Origin: Armatimonadota bacterium
GTDB taxonomy: Bacteria > Armatimonadota > Zipacnadia > Zipacnadales > VGFC01
DNA: 35,560 nt
Direction of reading: 5' to 3'
Assembly: GCA_016869045.1 (NCBI GenBank)
Contig: VGFC01000023.1
Location: 1-35,560 of the forward strand
Under the pieces are notes generated by a model, which did not search any database, had not been told where the DNA came from, and saw only the letters and a program-made list of their open reading frames with translations. The translations under genes were made by a program, and so were the position numbers. The stretch's first letter is position 1. The number at the start of each line of letters is the position of its first letter. Of the stretch, positions 23,876-31,109 are shown one piece after another.

Positions 23876-23904
23876 ATTGTAGTGGATACGCTGGTGAGTG
23901 TCAA
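23876..23904 (-). promoter_or_regulatory. Sigma70-like promoter for the T-box/leuA transcript
   Basis: Read on the minus strand: TTGACA (23899-23904), exactly 17 bp, then TACAAT (23876-23881). Transcription would start near 23869, immediately before Stem I of the T-box. The -35 matches consensus perfectly and the -10 at five of six positions. The remaining 68 bp up to the stop of the beta-helix gene (23905-23972) show no further feature. Confidence 0.88.
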
Positions 23905-23972
23905 TGGTGACGGCCGGAGTCGGGGAGATGCGGAGTTGCGCAGTTCAGGAGAACGGCGACGGCACGAACGGC

Positions 23973-26495
23973 TCAGCGCCATTCTTCTGCGCGGTAGCCC
24001 CCGACGCCTATACGCTCCACGGGGATCGGCTCGAAGCCAAGCCCAATGGCGGGCGAGTTAGGCTGCAGGCGGTAGTCGTCGTGCGCGGCGTCCATGAAGA
24101 GCGGGTCGGCGATCCGCGAGTGTGTGTCGAAGCCCCCTGCGAGCCACTGCACCCAGGCGCCCTCGGGGGTGAGGCCGCGAGTGCTCTGGGCAAGGTCCTC
24201 GGCAGCGCTCCACAGGAGGTTCCCGTCGCACTCCCGAAGGACGGCGCGATCCCAGCCGCCCGAGCGCATGTAGGCCGCCTCGGCGTTCGACCAGACCACA
24301 ATGTTGCGGCGGAACACGTTGTTGCGCATCTCGGCCGCGCCGTTGTACTCCGCCTGCTGCAGGAGGCCGTCCACGAACACGTTGTTCTCTACCACGTTGT
24401 CGAAGCCCAGGTGGTTGTGATACCCACCCCGGTACGTCCGCGCGACGATGTTGCCGATCACCTGAGTGCCGCTGCTGTAGTCATCGAGGTACACGCCCCA
24501 CGTGTAGAAGGGGCTGATGATCCCGCCCTCGGGCAGGTGCTTCATCCCGACCACGTCGAGAATGAGGTTGTAGCGGATGACGTTGCCGCTGGCCTGTTGG
24601 TCGCGGCCGAGGGTCTCGATGGCGCCCGTGTCGTTGGTCTCCAGGTTCGTGCGCAGCATCTCGTTGTACTCGGCGATGTTGTCATGCGAGACCGCGTTCG
24701 GCCCATAGGACTTGAAGGACACTGCGTAGCGCGGGACATCAGTGATCGTGTTGTGCGCGACGCGGTGCCCGCTCCCCGTGGTGACATACACTCCCGCGAC
24801 GTGCTTGTAGATCCGCCCCAGGAAGCTCATCTCGCAGCCTGCGACGGTGCAGTCCGTCGGCTGCGTGGCCGTATCGTCGACCATGATGACCCCGCCGCCG
24901 CCCATGTGCGTGATCTTGCACCCCAGCACCTTGCAGCGCGTCGAGTTCACCGCGAACTTCACCGCGTTGCCGCCCAGTTGGCTGAAGGTGCAGCCCTCGA
25001 TCACGATGTCACGCGCGTGATCGATCCACACGGCCGCGTCCTCGTCCTGGTAGAGCGACTTGATCCCGGGCGAGTAGGTCGTGTCCCTGAAGCTCAGCCC
25101 GCGGAAGTGGATGTACTCGGGCCAGGTGTCGTCTTCGGTGCTGCCGCGAACCTCGATGAGGCGGTCGAGTCGGGGTGCGACGACGCCCTGCTCCTCGAAG
25201 TCGGCGCTCCTCGGAATGTAGAGCAGCTCGCCGGCCTGATCGTCGGCGAAGAACTCGCCGGGTTGGTCGAGGGCCTCGCGCACATTGCGCAGGTAGTAGC
25301 GGTTCCCGCGCTCCACGTTCTGCTGGACGTTCTGGCCGGTCAAGGTGAGGACACACTCAGCCCAGTCCACGCCGCCGACCAGGATCGGGCCACCGACCCA
25401 ACCCCAGGCGGGGAAGATCATCACATCCGCGCCCGTCAGGTCCCAGCCGCGCGGGATGTCGCCCTCCGCGAACGGCAGCCTGTCTGGGCTCGCGGGGAAA
25501 GTCAGGTCGCGGGTCATCTCGCGCCCTTGCGCCTGCTTCCAGGCTTCGGCCTGGATGACGGTGAGGTGGCGACCTTCGGCGGGCGGAGCGAGGTTCGTGC
25601 CCTGTGGCGTCCAGTTCGGGTCGTCGCAGATGGCGAAGGCATCGAAGTTGATTCCGCCGCCCTGCCGGTTGGTCCACCGCAGCGTGTGCTTGCCTTGGGT
25701 CAGCGGCAGCGTCGCGCATCGCGACCACGCGAACGTCTGCCAGCCACCCGTGTCCGGTAGGCTCTCCAGCGTGATGTCCTCGCCCCCGTCGATCTGAAAC
25801 GTCGTCCGCCCGGCCATGTCGGTCCGGCCGAAGGGGGCGTTGAGCGCGCCGTAGTACACCCACAGCGCGTAGCTACCGGCGACGGGTGTGTCGATCTCCC
25901 ACTCGATCCAATCCCCCGGCGTGTGGATGTTCGCGACCGTGGACCCGAAGGCCCCCGCCTCGTTCAGCTTCGGCCGGGCGAACAGCCAGCCGCCCTTGTA
26001 CGGCTCGTCCGGCACCGCGTTTGGGTGCCGCGCGAGCGTCTGCATCTCGTCGCCTACGCGCAGTTGCCGGATGCGCCACTGCCCGTCTCCGGCCTCTGGG
26101 ACGGAGGCCTTCCAGACGTCGCCTTCGCCTTGCGTCCACCCCGCAATCGGTTGCCCGCCGCTCAGCACGACCGTCTCGCCCTCTTGGGCCATCCAGACGA
26201 CCGGATGCTCGGGTGTGCCCGAGTCCTCCGGCCCGAGGAGCAGCGGCGCATCGAGGTAGTAGACACCGCCCGCCAGGATCACCTTGCGGTCGAGGTTCCG
26301 GTCGAAGACACGGACCACGTCGCGCGCCTTGCCCAGCGACCGCAGAGGGCCGTCCGTACCCTCGGCGTTCGGCGCCTGCAGCGCCCCGGACCAGCCGTCA
26401 TCACCCTTCGGCGACACATAGACGGTGCTCTGCGCGGCGAGGGCTGGATCGGACGCTGAGACGGTAAGCACAAGTAGGCTCCAGGCAGCAATCAC
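23973..26495 (-). CDS. Exported right-handed parallel beta-helix protein with carbohydrate-binding-like insert
   Basis: An 840-aa secreted protein with signal peptide 'IAAWSLLVLTVSASDPALAAQ'. The mature start 'TVYVSPKGDDGWSGALQAPN' and 'GTDGPLRSLGKARDVVR' are typical of pectate-lyase-like beta-helix proteins of environmental bacteria. A beta-sandwich resembling CBM6/35 lies at roughly residues 190-310 ('GDWIEWEIDTPVAGSYALWVYY'...'QGKHTLRWTNRQGGGINFDAF'). The remaining part is parallel beta-helix with repeated 'I.GC.F..L..NAVKF' and 'V.GC.I...GGGGVIM' coils and 'RVAHNTITDVPRYAVSFKSY', like polysaccharide lyases, epimerases or GH28/GH110-type folds. Catalytic residues are not assignable. The start is GTG 26495, with GGAGG about 9 nt upstream; the ORF-track extension to 27284 overlaps divergent genes and is rejected. 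Confidence 0.8.
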   Translation of the reverse strand: MIAAWSLLVLTVSASDPALAAQSTVYVSPKGDDGWSGALQAPNAEGTDGPLRSLGKARDVVRVFDRNLDRKVILAGGVYYLDAPLLLGPEDSGTPEHPVVWMAQEGETVVLSGGQPIAGWTQGEGDVWKASVPEAGDGQWRIRQLRVGDEMQTLARHPNAVPDEPYKGGWLFARPKLNEAGAFGSTVANIHTPGDWIEWEIDTPVAGSYALWVYYGALNAPFGRTDMAGRTTFQIDGGEDITLESLPDTGGWQTFAWSRCATLPLTQGKHTLRWTNRQGGGINFDAFAICDDPNWTPQGTNLAPPAEGRHLTVIQAEAWKQAQGREMTRDLTFPASPDRLPFAEGDIPRGWDLTGADVMIFPAWGWVGGPILVGGVDWAECVLTLTGQNVQQNVERGNRYYLRNVREALDQPGEFFADDQAGELLYIPRSADFEEQGVVAPRLDRLIEVRGSTEDDTWPEYIHFRGLSFRDTTYSPGIKSLYQDEDAAVWIDHARDIVIEGCTFSQLGGNAVKFAVNSTRCKVLGCKITHMGGGGVIMVDDTATQPTDCTVAGCEMSFLGRIYKHVAGVYVTTGSGHRVAHNTITDVPRYAVSFKSYGPNAVSHDNIAEYNEMLRTNLETNDTGAIETLGRDQQASGNVIRYNLILDVVGMKHLPEGGIISPFYTWGVYLDDYSSGTQVIGNIVARTYRGGYHNHLGFDNVVENNVFVDGLLQQAEYNGAAEMRNNVFRRNIVVWSNAEAAYMRSGGWDRAVLRECDGNLLWSAAEDLAQSTRGLTPEGAWVQWLAGGFDTHSRIADPLFMDAAHDDYRLQPNSPAIGLGFEPIPVERIGVGGYRAEEWR

Positions 26496-26532
26496 GAGAG
26501 GCTCCTCCGGTCGGCTGCTCCCGCGCTCAGGT

Positions 26533-26546
26533 TGGACCCGGGTCCA
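26533..26546. promoter_or_regulatory. Candidate operator palindrome in a divergent intergenic region
   Basis: TGGACCCGGGTCCA is a perfect 14-bp palindrome. It lies 38 nt upstream of the beta-helix gene and 84 nt upstream of the flavoprotein gene, in the only shared regulatory gap between the two divergent units. The position suits a dimeric repressor or activator site. No promoter with good -35/-10 matches could be assigned. Confidence 0.4.
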
Positions 26547-26630
26547 TGTGATTCCTGCTCGGCGAGGATTCCGAGCCACGATGGACGAACAGGACCCCGC
26601 CGTACGACGATCACGTACTGGAGGCCTTAC

Positions 26631-27206
26631 ATGAAGGTAGTAGCCATCAACGGAAGCGCGCGGAAGGACGGCAACACCGCGCTGTTGGTGAAACATGTCT
26701 TCGAGGAGCTGAACGCAGCGGGCATCGAGACCGAGATGATCCAGCTGGCGGGGCAGCCCCTGAAGGGCTGCATCGCGTGTTACCGCTGCTTCGAGAGCAA
26801 GGACGGGCAGTGCGCCCAGAAGGACGACATCGTCAACGAGTGCCTGCCGAAGATGGCCGAGGCCGACGGGATCATCCTCGCCTCGCCGACCTACTTCGCG
26901 GGCATGAGCGCGCAACTCAAGTGCTTCTGCGACCGCGCCTTCTTCGTCGCCCGGGCGAACGACGACCTGTTCGCGCGCAAGGTCGGCGCGGCGGTGGTTG
27001 CGGTCCGCCGGGGCGGGGCGGTGCCCGCCTTCGACTCGATCAACCACTACTTCCTCATCGGGCAGATGATCGTGCCCGGGTCGGTCTACTGGAACATGGG
27101 TATCGGCCGCGACATCGGGGAGGTCGAAGGGGACGAGGAGGGCGTGAAGACGATGAAGACGCTCGGGCAGAACATGGCGTGGCTTCTGCAGAAACTCGCC
27201 GGGTAG
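26631..27206 (+). CDS. Iron-sulfur flavoprotein / NAD(P)H-dependent FMN reductase family
   Basis: A 191-aa flavodoxin-fold protein. The FMN phosphate loop is 'VVAINGSARKDGNTALL' at the N-terminus. 'LKGCIACYRCFESKDGQC' gives a C-x2-C-x2-C-x7-C motif like the [4Fe-4S] site of archaeal and bacterial Isf proteins, and 'ADGIILASPTYFAGMSAQLKCF' forms the second flavin loop. Isf proteins carry low-potential electrons between ferredoxin and acceptors. Here it is the first gene before a UroD-family gene (40-nt gap) and a 59-aa gene, which suggests a redox partner for that set, for example keeping a cobalt or thiol centre reduced (inference). ATG 26631 follows GGAGG with 7-nt spacing. Confidence 0.88.
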   Translation: MKVVAINGSARKDGNTALLVKHVFEELNAAGIETEMIQLAGQPLKGCIACYRCFESKDGQCAQKDDIVNECLPKMAEADGIILASPTYFAGMSAQLKCFCDRAFFVARANDDLFARKVGAAVVAVRRGGAVPAFDSINHYFLIGQMIVPGSVYWNMGIGRDIGEVEGDEEGVKTMKTLGQNMAWLLQKLAG

Positions 27207-27246
27207 TGCAGGCAACCTCGCCTGTCGGTTTGGGAGGCAGATCACG

Positions 27247-28443
27247 ATGGCACAGGACATGGAGCAGCTGTACCAGGAGCGCATGAAGCGCTACACGACG
27301 GCGATGCGAAACGGCAAGCCGGACAAGGTGCCGATCCGGCCCTTCGTGGCGGAGTTCACCGCGAAGTACGCCGGCTACACGTGCCAGGAAGTGACCCACG
27401 ACTACCAGAAGGCCTTCGACGCGGCCTGCAAGTGCGCCGCGGACTTCGACTGGGATGCGGTTGTGGGGAACATGGTGTATGTGTGGACCGGCCTGACCGA
27501 AGCGCAAGGTACGCAGTACTACGCCGTCCCCGGCATCGGCCTCGACGCCGACGTGGGCTTCCAGTACAAGGAGCCCTCCGAGGAACGTGCCTACATGCAG
27601 CCCGAGGACTACGACGCGCTGATCGACGACCCGACCGGCTTCCTCTACAACGTCTGGCTGCCGCGCGTCTCGGCCGATGTGGCGCCCCTTGGCTCCCCTG
27701 CCACCTTCCGCAACAACCTCGCCTTCGTCAAGGGCGGCATGGCGATGATGCAGTACTTCAGCGGCTTTGGCGAGCAGGCCGCCCGGCTGCGCAAGGAGTC
27801 GGGCACGGTCTCCGCCATCGCCGGCATCCTCAAGGCGCCCTTTGACATCCTCGCCGACAAGCTGCGCGGCTTCATCGGGCTGACGATGGACCTCTGGGAG
27901 CGGCCGAAGAAGGTCCTCGCCGCCTGCGAGGCTCTCATGCCGCACCTCACTTGGGTCGCGCTCTCCGGCGCCGACCCGGACAAGAACGTGCCCATCAGCA
28001 TCTGGATGCACCGGGGCTGCGTGCCGTTCATCTCGCCTGCTCAGTTCGATCGCCTCTACTGGGCGACGCTGAAACCGATCATCGAGGAGATCATCTCGCG
28101 CGGTCACCAGGTCCTCTTCTACGCCGAGGGCAACTGGCGCCCGCACCTGAAGGCCTTCGCCGAGCTGCCGCCGGGCAGCATCATCTGCCACGTCGATCAG
28201 GACGACATCTTCGCGGTGCACGAGGTGCTCGGCCATCGCTTCTGCCTCAGCGGCGGCATCCCGAACTTCCTGCTGAGCTACGGCACGCCGGACCAGGTCC
28301 GGGAGCACTGCCGCAAGGTCATCGACGGCGTCGCCCGCGACGGCGGCTACATCTGCGACGCCAGCGCCATCATGCAGGACGACACCAGCATCGAGAACAT
28401 GCGGGCGATGACCGACTTCGTCCGCGAGTATGGGGTGTACTGA
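27247..28443 (+). CDS. Uroporphyrinogen decarboxylase (UroD)-family protein, probable methyltransferase-type
   Basis: A 398-aa TIM-barrel protein of the UroD/MtaA superfamily. The family start 'RMKRYTTAMRNGKPDKVPIRP' matches the usual 'R...AL.GE.PDRVP', and 'GQVLFYAEGNWRPHLKAFAELP' and 'GSIICHVDQDDIFAVHEVLGH' correspond to the barrel strands that carry ligands in the methyltransferases. The canonical H-x-C zinc motif of MtaA/MtbA is not present in that form; 'CHVDQDD' occupies the region. Haem synthesis is unlikely, because no other haem genes are nearby and the N-terminal Arg/Asp pattern of HemE is missing. Role in corrinoid or thiol methyl transfer is an inference. GGGAGG lies upstream of ATG 27247. 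One nucleotide separates its stop from the next ATG. Confidence 0.8.
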   Translation: MAQDMEQLYQERMKRYTTAMRNGKPDKVPIRPFVAEFTAKYAGYTCQEVTHDYQKAFDAACKCAADFDWDAVVGNMVYVWTGLTEAQGTQYYAVPGIGLDADVGFQYKEPSEERAYMQPEDYDALIDDPTGFLYNVWLPRVSADVAPLGSPATFRNNLAFVKGGMAMMQYFSGFGEQAARLRKESGTVSAIAGILKAPFDILADKLRGFIGLTMDLWERPKKVLAACEALMPHLTWVALSGADPDKNVPISIWMHRGCVPFISPAQFDRLYWATLKPIIEEIISRGHQVLFYAEGNWRPHLKAFAELPPGSIICHVDQDDIFAVHEVLGHRFCLSGGIPNFLLSYGTPDQVREHCRKVIDGVARDGGYICDASAIMQDDTSIENMRAMTDFVREYGVY

Positions 28444-28444
28444 G

Positions 28445-28624
28445 ATGAGCGACGAACGGAAGGCCGAGCAGCCCAAGCGCCCGCCCGGCGTCTGCGTCCC
28501 CTGGCAGGAGAAGCTCAAGGAACTCCCCGAGATCAAGGGCGACCGCGAGCTGGTCCAGCGCGTCTGGGAGGACGTGGACGCGCTGGGCTATGTCTACATC
28601 TGGCACTGCCTGCTGTCGTTCTGA
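28445..28624 (+). CDS. 59-aa protein of unknown function coupled to the UroD-family gene
   Basis: I recognise no family. The protein 'MSDERKAEQPKRPPGVCVPW' continues into a charged helix ('EKLKELPEIKGDRELVQRVW') and ends in an aromatic, hydrophobic tail 'YVYIWHCLLSF'. It has no signal peptide and two cysteines (positions 17 and 55), the second in a Trp-His-Cys triplet that could bind metal or a cofactor. The ATG at 28445 is one nucleotide after the UroD-family stop, and GGGGTG at the end of that gene serves as ribosome-binding site. The tight coupling and coding-like composition support a real gene. It may be a small subunit or carrier for the UroD-family protein (inference). Confidence 0.65.
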   Translation: MSDERKAEQPKRPPGVCVPWQEKLKELPEIKGDRELVQRVWEDVDALGYVYIWHCLLSF

Positions 28625-28642
28625 CGCTCCGGAGAGACCACG

Positions 28643-30187
28643 ATGCGCCGCCCCGCGTTACTCGGGCTTGCTCTGGCGCTGCTCTGTGTGCTAAGCGTCG
28701 GGCAGGGCAGCAACCCCATCGGCAACCCCGGCTTCGAGAGCGTCACCGATGGCGCGATCCAGCAATGGACGCTGCCCTCGTATTGGATCGGTGAGATTGC
28801 GTCCGTCGCCGATCCGACGCAGGTACACTCGGGCTCGCGGGCGGCGCTGCTCGAGGCCGCGAAGAGCACCGACGGCAAGTGCTGGGGCCGCATACACAAC
28901 ATACAGGTTCCTGCCTCCTTCGGCCTGCGCTACCGCCTGTCGGTGTGGGCGAAGGGCACGGGCAGCCTGCGCCTCGGCATCATCAACTACCGCCCCGAGA
29001 AGCCCGGCCTCGAACCGTACACTTGGGCGTGGCAGGACGAGCCCCTGGCCCTCAGCGACGACTGGCAGCAGGCCTCCTTCGAGTTCACACCCGTCGATGT
29101 GAACGTGGACCGCGTGACCGCGGCGATCAACGTTGAGGGCGAAGGCGCCCAGGCGTGTCTGGATGACGTCTCACTGGAGGTCACTCGGCGCGCTGAGGGG
29201 GAGGTCCGAGCCAATCCCCCGTATGTGATGGCCCAGGCCGGCGAACGCATCGAGATCGCGCTGCGTGTCACGGAGGGGGGGAAGCCCTTCGCGAACGGCC
29301 GCCTCACGGCCATCGTCCGTGACCCCGATACGCCTCGCACCGAAGAGGTCGCCCTCGACCCGGACGGCGCGGCGACCTACTCGGTTCAGACAGACAAGAC
29401 GGAACTCCGCGAGCTGGCCTTCGTCGTCGCGGACCTCGGCGCGATGGCGACCGTGAACGTGGACGTGGTGGGGGAGGAGACGTACCGGGCCTTCGCGGAC
29501 GCGGCCGCCAAGACGACGCTGGAGTCCACAGCCCACCTGTTGTTCCTCGGTGACTCGCTGACGGACTTCCATCGCGGCTGGAACTACGTGGACCAGGTTG
29601 GCTTCTGGCTGCGGAAAGCGCGCGGCGAGCAGGTGACGGTGAGGAACGCCGGCGTGGGCGGCGACTACATCACCCGCGTGTGGCAGCGGCTCAGCGGCGA
29701 CAAGACCGCGTACCGGGCGTCGATGTACGACAACCTCTTCGAGCCGAAGCCGAGCCACGTCTTCATCTTCCTGGGCCACAACGACACCAAGCTCACCAGC
29801 GGGTCCGGCTTCACGCAGGCCGTGGTCTCCCCTGAGGAGTTCGAGTCCCTCTTCCGCCAGACCATCGACAAGGTCCGCACCGACACCGGCGCGCGCATCA
29901 CGCTGCTCTCCTCGACCTCCTCTGTCTACGAGATCACGAAGCCGAATGCCGAGAAGCTGCTGCAGACGCGCGGCTCCGCCTCGCTCTTCGGCAAACCCGA
30001 GGTGCTGGAGCAGTACAACGCCATTCTAGAGCGCATTGCCGAGAACACGGGCTGCGCCTACCTCGACGTCTACGAGCCGACCCGTACACACCCCGACAAG
30101 CCCAGCCTGTTCATGGCCGACGGGGTCCACGTCAACCTGGAGGGGAATCACCTCCTCGCCTTGGAGGTGCTGAAGGCCTTGCAGTGA
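28643..30187 (+). CDS. Exported SGNH/GDSL hydrolase with N-terminal carbohydrate-binding-like domain
   Basis: A 514-aa secreted esterase-type protein. The signal peptide is 'RRPALLGLALALLCVLSVG'. Residues ~23-180 form a CBM4/9-like sandwich ('NPIGNPGFESVTDGAIQQW', 'SWAFEF'-type strands, 'DDVSLEV'), followed by an Ig-like linker. The C-terminal SGNH domain has block I 'LFLGDSLTDF' (Ser ~305), block II 'NAGVGGDYI', block III 'FLGHND' and block V 'ADGVHVNLEG' (Asp/His), so the catalytic set is complete. Likely role: deacetylation or de-esterification of a polysaccharide outside the cytoplasm. GGAGAG precedes ATG 28643, only 18 nt after the 59-aa gene, so it probably shares its transcript. Confidence 0.87.
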   Translation: MRRPALLGLALALLCVLSVGQGSNPIGNPGFESVTDGAIQQWTLPSYWIGEIASVADPTQVHSGSRAALLEAAKSTDGKCWGRIHNIQVPASFGLRYRLSVWAKGTGSLRLGIINYRPEKPGLEPYTWAWQDEPLALSDDWQQASFEFTPVDVNVDRVTAAINVEGEGAQACLDDVSLEVTRRAEGEVRANPPYVMAQAGERIEIALRVTEGGKPFANGRLTAIVRDPDTPRTEEVALDPDGAATYSVQTDKTELRELAFVVADLGAMATVNVDVVGEETYRAFADAAAKTTLESTAHLLFLGDSLTDFHRGWNYVDQVGFWLRKARGEQVTVRNAGVGGDYITRVWQRLSGDKTAYRASMYDNLFEPKPSHVFIFLGHNDTKLTSGSGFTQAVVSPEEFESLFRQTIDKVRTDTGARITLLSSTSSVYEITKPNAEKLLQTRGSASLFGKPEVLEQYNAILERIAENTGCAYLDVYEPTRTHPDKPSLFMADGVHVNLEGNHLLALEVLKALQ

Positions 30188-30196
30188 ATACGGCGT

Positions 30197-30269
30197 GGGC
30201 GGCTCACGAGCCGCCCCTACGAGACGTGACGTAACGGATTGCAGGGTAGGGGCACAGCGTGCTGTGCCC
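30197..30269. repeat. Pair of GTAGGGG-edged palindromes in opposite orientation
   Basis: The first hairpin is GGGCGGCTC-AC-GAGCCGCCC (30197-30216), followed by CTAC. The second is GGGCACAGC-GT-GCTGTGCCC (30250-30269), preceded by GTAG. Each is a perfect 9-bp stem with a 2-nt loop, and both have the edge GTAGGGG (in opposite directions), so the edges can also pair with each other. They fill the gap after the SGNH hydrolase gene and may attenuate read-through into the isomerase gene. Confidence 0.8.
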
Positions 30270-30300
30270 GGTGTGACCACACGAACGAGGAGTCCACAGG

Positions 30301-31050
30301 ATGAAACCGATTGGCTTGCAGCTGTACACCCTCCGGGAGTGGGCTGCGGAAGACTTCCCGGCGGTGCTCAAGAAGGTCGCGGAGATCGGCTACAAGGGCG
30401 TCGAGTTCGCCGGCCTGCACGGGATGCCGGCCGCTGAGGTGCGGAACATGATCGACGACCTCGGCATGGTCGCCTGCAGCGCGCACGGGGGCATCCCGAC
30501 GGCCGAGACGGCTGACCAGATCATCGACGAGTGCAACACCCTCGGCCACACGCGCCTCGTGACCGGGCCGGGCGGTGCACTCGACACGATGGACAACGTC
30601 CTCGCCGCTGCCGACCGCCTGAACGCGGGCATCGAGGCCCTAGGCAAGTCCGGCATCCGGCTGGGCCTGCACAACCACTGGGCGGAGTTCCAGCCGGTGG
30701 ACGGCGCGCTCCCCGAGGACGTGATCCTCGAGAAGTGCCCCGACCTGTTCGCGCAGCTTGACGTCTACTGGGTCGCCGTCGGTGGGCCTGACTCGGCGAC
30801 GACCCTCGCTCGTCTGAAGGGCCGGGCGCCGCTGCTGCACATCAAGGACGGGATGATCGACCCGCCCCAGCCGCACACCGCCGTCGGCCAGGGCGTCCTC
30901 GACATGCCGAAGATCATCGCCGCCGCCGATCCGAACGTGCTCGAGTGGCTGATCGTCGAGCTCGATTCCTGCGCGACGGACATGACGCAGGCCGTCGAGG
31001 ACAGCTACCGGTATATGATCGACAACGGCTTGGCGGCGGGGAACAGGTAG
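30301..31050 (+). CDS. Sugar phosphate isomerase/epimerase, TIM-barrel family
   Basis: A 249-aa cytoplasmic xylose-isomerase-like TIM barrel. It opens 'KPIGLQLYTLREWAAEDFP' and 'AEIGYKGVEFAGLHGMPAAE', with 'RLGLHNHWAEFQ' (metal-ligand His and Glu), 'FAQLDVYWVAVGG', 'APLLHIKDGM' (His, Lys, Asp) and the terminal 'EWLIVELDSC' acidic strand. This pattern matches the large environmental subfamily found in sugar, inositol and 3-keto-sugar catabolic loci. Specificity is unknown. The ATG at 30301 is preceded by GAGGAG 12 nt upstream. It converges with the sulfatase gene, with a 22-bp inverted repeat between them. It is a different member from the truncated isomerase at the window start. Confidence 0.88.
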   Translation: MKPIGLQLYTLREWAAEDFPAVLKKVAEIGYKGVEFAGLHGMPAAEVRNMIDDLGMVACSAHGGIPTAETADQIIDECNTLGHTRLVTGPGGALDTMDNVLAAADRLNAGIEALGKSGIRLGLHNHWAEFQPVDGALPEDVILEKCPDLFAQLDVYWVAVGGPDSATTLARLKGRAPLLHIKDGMIDPPQPHTAVGQGVLDMPKIIAAADPNVLEWLIVELDSCATDMTQAVEDSYRYMIDNGLAAGNR

Positions 31051-31057
31051 GCCCATA

Positions 31058-31109
31058 GGTGACAGGCACCATTTCCCGCGTACGTCTGCGGCAAATGGTG
31101 CCTGTCACC
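31058..31109. terminator. 22-bp inverted repeat between convergent genes (GGTGACAGGCACC type)
   Basis: Arms 31058-31079 and 31088-31109 are inverted copies (GGTGACAGGCACCATTT is perfect over 17 bp, 21 of 22 overall) with an 8-nt loop. They sit exactly between the ends of the isomerase (+) and sulfatase (-) genes, and the right arm contains the sulfatase TGA. A bidirectional terminator function is likely. The motif also resembles dispersed REP-like repeats. Confidence 0.75.

Noticed and set aside
23898-25760. 620-aa plus-strand ORF over the beta-helix gene
   Set aside because: Antisense shadow of a gene with signal peptide, ribosome-binding site and recognisable fold; no domain of its own.
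27247-28443. HemE, true uroporphyrinogen decarboxylase
   Set aside because: No haem biosynthesis neighbours, divergent ligand region, and linkage to a flavoprotein and a small unknown protein; only the superfamily fold is shared.
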